A program made the position numbers and the translations under genes. Below the pieces are notes generated by a model. It was not told the origin of the DNA and made no database searches. It worked only from the letters and a program-made list of their open reading frames with translations. Shown piece after piece: positions 61,224 through 64,000 of a stretch of DNA of 64,000 nucleotides. Source of the DNA: Planctomycetota bacterium (GTDB taxonomy: Bacteria; Planctomycetota; B15-G4); assembly GCA_003644265.1 (NCBI GenBank), contig QNBX01000003.1, forward strand, positions 7,554-71,553, in the 5' to 3' direction. Positions within the stretch are counted from its first letter, which is position 1; every line of letters begins with the position of its first letter.

Positions 61224-61334
61224 CGGACGAACCCTGACTCAACGGAGGCCTGTAGGTGTCACACAGCTCAATCCTACGACAACAACGGGCCGCGGGCGAA
61301 CCGCTCCCGCGCCGCATCGCGAGCGAATCGCGAG

Positions 61335-61781
61335 CTACTCCAGGTCTCGCAGCATCTTGCGCAGCTCCATCAGGTGCGTCTCTTCGGCGCTGATCATCTC
61401 GCGCGCGAACTCCTCCAGCAGCAGCGAGCTATCGCCCACGGCGTCGAGCAGCTTGCGATAGGTCTCGATGGCCCGCGCCTCGTGAGCGAAGGACTCCTCG
61501 AGGATGTCGTGCACCGCGTGACGGTGGCTCTCGTCGAGGCCCGCCACGCGCATGCGCGGGTGACCGCCCAGGCCGGTCAGCAGCTCGCCCACGCGGCGGG
61601 CGTGGTCGAGCGACTCGCTGGCCTGGGTCTGCATGAAGTCGACCAGGGAGATGCGATTCACGCCGGTGACCATCAGGGCGTAGTGCGTGTAGCGCACCAC
61701 CCCGGCGAGCTCGAACTCGACCAGGTCCTTCAGGATCTCGACAACCTCTTCAGACGGCTCGTAGACGCTCATGCGGGCCAT
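61335..61781 (-). CDS. Ferritin-like (bacterioferritin-type) diiron protein
   Basis: The 148-aa four-helix protein has Glu/His ligands of a diiron site: E24 (EFELAGVVRY), E56 and H60 (ASESLDHARR), HEARAIETY and AEETHLMELR. Length is close to bacterioferritin but the heme Met is not obvious, so storage is uncertain; a demand-type or DPS-like function is possible. ATG 61781 or ATG 61772 may be used. It may share a promoter with the B12-type radical SAM gene downstream. Confidence 0.87.
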   Translation of the reverse strand: MARMSVYEPSEEVVEILKDLVEFELAGVVRYTHYALMVTGVNRISLVDFMQTQASESLDHARRVGELLTGLGGHPRMRVAGLDESHRHAVHDILEESFAHEARAIETYRKLLDAVGDSSLLLEEFAREMISAEETHLMELRKMLRDLE

Positions 61782-61847
61782 TGTGGGTTTGGAGCCCGGA
61801 GCCCACAAGTCGCCCGTCGTGAGGCCGCGGGCTCTGGATTATCGCGC

Positions 61848-61875
61848 TTGCGACCCAATCTCAACAGAGTAGACT
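61848..61875 (+). promoter_or_regulatory. Candidate promoter for the Cys-rich small protein
   Basis: TTGCGA (61848-61853), 16 bases, TAGACT (61870-61875), with four matches to consensus in each hexamer. The ATG lies 37 bases downstream of the -10. Confidence 0.35.
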
Positions 61876-61912
61876 GAAGCGACCGCCGCCCTGCTCCTCA
61901 TCCGGCTCCGAC

Positions 61913-62008
61913 ATGCACCTGCTCGCCAAGAAGCCCAAGTCGAGGTGTTGCAAGAAGCCCCGCCGCAAGCAGTGCAAGCGTTGCCCGCGGCTCGGCGCCC
62001 GCAGCTGA
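61913..62008 (+). CDS. 31-aa basic Cys-rich peptide
   Basis: The peptide MHLLAKKPKSRCCKKPR continues RKQCKRCPRLGARS. It has four Cys (CC, then C-x2-C), 12 Lys/Arg and almost no acidic residue. It is too short for usual gene callers but it has its own candidate promoter and a convincing Cys/basic pattern, reminiscent of short CC...CKRCP proteins I recall from other high-GC bacteria. It could bind zinc or nucleic acid. No strong Shine-Dalgarno is seen, so the call is tentative. Confidence 0.5.
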   Translation: MHLLAKKPKSRCCKKPRRKQCKRCPRLGARS

Positions 62009-62078
62009 CGCACGGCTCAGCAAAGGCTCAGCTCACGGCGCAGGAACCACGCGACTCACTCCCGGTCGCGGACCGACC

Positions 62079-63917
62079 TCAGAGGGCCGACTCCACGACG
62101 CGCAGGGTGGCGGCCTCCAGCTCGTGGGCCTCGCTGACCAGGGCGTCGAGCTGCGAGCGGCGCTCGGCCACCCAGTCGGCGTCGTCGATCGAGGCGAAGT
62201 TGATGCGCACGTTGAGCACCGCGCCCAGCACGCCGCTGCGCGCCAGCATGGCCCCCACGGCCGCGTCGGTGATGGAGGCGGGCATGCCCTGCTCCGCCGC
62301 CGTGCGACACAGGCGCAGCGCGGCCAGGCAGGCCTGGGCGCTGGCGAACGGCACGTCGGTGGCGTGCTTGTAGCCGGCCTGGATGGCGCCCAGGCGCGCG
62401 GCCTTCTGCTCGTCGGTGTCCTTGGGCAAGCGCATGGCCGCGAGCACCTGGCCGAAGGCGTCGGTGTCGGCGTCCACCGCCCGCAGCAGCTCGTCCTTGA
62501 GCCCCTGGGCCTCCATGGCCAGGCGCTCCATGTCGGCCTTGCGGTGCTCCAGGCCCTTCTTGGTGTAGGTCAGGTTGGCCACCATGGACGCCAGCGCCGC
62601 GCCCAGCGAGCCCGCCAGCGCCGCCAGCGAGCCGCCGCCCGGCGCGGGTGAGGCCCGGCTGACCTCGTCCGCCAGCGCGTTGGCCGGCATGGACGCCAGC
62701 GTGCCGTCCGTGCTCGGCAGGCCCAGCACGCGCTCCTTCGCGACGAAGGGCGCCACGTCCGCCAGGCCCATGGACTGCACCACCGTCTCCACCACGTCGG
62801 CCACGGGCACGCCGCGGCAGGCGCCCTGCTTGGACAGGTAGTGCTCGCCCGACTCACGCAGCGCCTCCCACGGCAGCATGCCCACCACCTCGCTGCCGGT
62901 GACGCGCAGCCCGCGCTCGGCCGCCAGCTCGCTGCAGGCGTCGAAGACCGCGTGCGCCGGCGTCTGGTGGCAGTCGGTCAGGTTGAAGCTCATCTGCGCC
63001 TTGCGGTACTCGGGGATGACCCAGCCCACGCCGCGGCAGTGCGCAAAGCGCCCGCGGCGCATGACGTTGACCCCCTGCAGTGACTGCTTGTCGCGCCCGA
63101 AGAAGGCGAGGTCGGCGTCGAGGTCGCGCCCGATGGAGCGGTAGTGCGTGGCCAGCTCGTCCAGCGTGGCGCTCACGAAGTCGTCGTAGGCGCTGGGGAA
63201 GCGCCCCCCCGCCGGGTCGTACTTCACCAGCTTGCCGCTGCTGTAGTACGGCGTGCCCTGGTCGCGCCGGGACGCGCGCCCGGTCTCGCGCAGCTCGCCG
63301 GCGATGTCGTCGGCGTGGGCCTTGCTCATGGAGTTGAGGTTGACGTTGTAGGCGATCAGGAACTCGCGCGCGCCGATGGTGACCACGCCCGTGCGCGGCA
63401 GGAACCTCGCCGGCCCGAAGTCGGGCGCCCACTCGGGCTGCCCCAGCTTGTCGGGCAGGGCCTCGTACTCGCCGGCGCGCACCTTCGCCAGGCTGCGGCG
63501 GTCCTCGCGCCGGGCGGCCTGGTCATAGAGGTAGACCGGGATGCCCAGCTCGTCGCCCACCCGCGCGCCGAGGCGCTCAGCCGCCGCGATGCAGTCGGCC
63601 ATGCTGGCCCCCGACACCGGCACGAACGGGCACACGTCGGTGGCGCCGTGGCGCGCGTGGGTGCCGGTCTGCTTCGACATGTCGATCAGCTCGGCGGCCC
63701 GGGCGATGAGCTGAAAGGCACCCTCCACCACGGCGTCGGGCGCGCCTACGAAGGTGATCACCGTGCGGTTGGTCTCGGCGCCCGGGTCGACGTCCAGCAC
63801 CGAGACGCCGTCCACCGCCGCGGCGGCCGCCACGATCCGGTCGATCACGGCCCTGTCGCGGCCCTCCGAGATGTTGGGCACGCATTCGATCAGTGCAGCG
63901 CTCGGGCAGGGGACCAT
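62079..63917 (-). CDS. ftcD: Glutamate formimidoyltransferase / formimidoyltetrahydrofolate cyclodeaminase fusion
   Basis: This 612-aa bifunctional enzyme transfers the formimino group from formiminoglutamate to tetrahydrofolate, then deaminates it (histidine breakdown). The transferase starts ECVPNISEGRD and has catalytic His87 in THARHGATDVCPF; the cyclodeaminase covers about 405-612 (SRASPAPGGGSLAALAGSLGAALASMVANLT and SITDAAVGAML). The vertebrate-like fusion is found in some bacteria. ATG 63917 was chosen. No other hut gene lies in the window. Confidence 0.95.
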   Translation of the reverse strand: MVPCPSAALIECVPNISEGRDRAVIDRIVAAAAAVDGVSVLDVDPGAETNRTVITFVGAPDAVVEGAFQLIARAAELIDMSKQTGTHARHGATDVCPFVPVSGASMADCIAAAERLGARVGDELGIPVYLYDQAARREDRRSLAKVRAGEYEALPDKLGQPEWAPDFGPARFLPRTGVVTIGAREFLIAYNVNLNSMSKAHADDIAGELRETGRASRRDQGTPYYSSGKLVKYDPAGGRFPSAYDDFVSATLDELATHYRSIGRDLDADLAFFGRDKQSLQGVNVMRRGRFAHCRGVGWVIPEYRKAQMSFNLTDCHQTPAHAVFDACSELAAERGLRVTGSEVVGMLPWEALRESGEHYLSKQGACRGVPVADVVETVVQSMGLADVAPFVAKERVLGLPSTDGTLASMPANALADEVSRASPAPGGGSLAALAGSLGAALASMVANLTYTKKGLEHRKADMERLAMEAQGLKDELLRAVDADTDAFGQVLAAMRLPKDTDEQKAARLGAIQAGYKHATDVPFASAQACLAALRLCRTAAEQGMPASITDAAVGAMLARSGVLGAVLNVRINFASIDDADWVAERRSQLDALVSEAHELEAATLRVVESAL

Positions 63918-64000
63918 GGGAGCTCTCGGGTGGGAGGTATGCTGACCGTCCAGGACGGCGCGACCGCGCATTGAAGCAAAGCCCGCACGGGCAGCGCGCC

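Noticed and set aside
1..64000. tRNA, rRNA, riboswitch, IS element or prophage
   Set aside because: I searched for cloverleaf-like arms, conserved rRNA words, transposase motifs and terminal repeats and saw none I could support.

Overview
The window is about 70% G+C, almost fully coding, and reads as ordinary chromosome rather than a mobile island: I see no rRNA, tRNA, integrase, transposase, CRISPR array or phage gene. The mix suggests a Gram-negative, high-GC bacterium, most likely a Planctomycetota lineage. The clues are a serine/threonine kinase with a membrane segment and TPR tail, sulfatase-like lipoproteins, exported DUF481 barrels, carboxypeptidase-regulatory repeat proteins and a TolC/OprM-type lipoprotein. 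Myxococcota or Acidobacteriota cannot be excluded because there is no marker RNA.

Layout. 1-6.1 kb: 5'-truncated M61 peptidase, plsY-gpsA (phospholipid precursors), a secreted protein, a sulfatase-like lipoprotein and queD. 6.5-9.8 kb: a small barrel-like protein, an A-type Fe-S carrier, and a large SIR2-like/STAND-NTPase protein with an RGG-repeat tail. 10-18 kb: PPi-dependent phosphofructokinase behind a C12 tract, DUF4870 protein, four-CBS protein, tandem DUF481 barrels, enoyl-CoA hydratase, membrane protein, cupredoxin-like lipoprotein, and an AhpD-like enzyme whose second redox Cys codon is TGA followed by a SECIS-like hairpin. 18-31 kb: sulfatase-Rieske-miaE overlapping operon, ClpP-like protease, SPASM-like radical SAM protein, M16 peptidase, clpS-DUF2017, carboxypeptidase-regulatory repeat protein, M1 aminopeptidase fused to HEAT-like repeats. 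31-45 kb (all minus strand): a lipoate/2-oxoacid dehydrogenase cluster, lipA-E1alpha-E1beta-E2-E1alpha-lpdA-lipB, then mazG, methyltransferase, alpha/beta hydrolase and DsbD. 45-59 kb: secreted lipase-like hydrolase, kinase-TPR, lipoprotein MsrB, PLP enzyme, pgm, outer-membrane efflux lipoprotein, SixA-like phosphatase and a PAS-GGDEF diguanylate cyclase. 59-64 kb: B12-type radical SAM enzyme, ferritin-like protein, a 31-aa Cys-rich basic peptide, and a fused formimidoyltransferase-cyclodeaminase.

How genes work together. The clearest functional unit is the dehydrogenase cluster: lipB and lipA make the lipoyl cofactor on the two lipoyl domains of the E2, E1 and E2 oxidise a 2-oxoacid, and Lpd recycles the lipoyl group. 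Many neighbours share ATGA/GTGA overlaps, which implies translational coupling. The observations most worth following up are the probable selenocysteine AhpD-like enzyme (17396-17989), the SIR2-like/STAND/RGG protein (7412-9766), and two genes (lipA and the second sulfatase) whose conserved N-termini have no ATG, GTG or TTG in frame.
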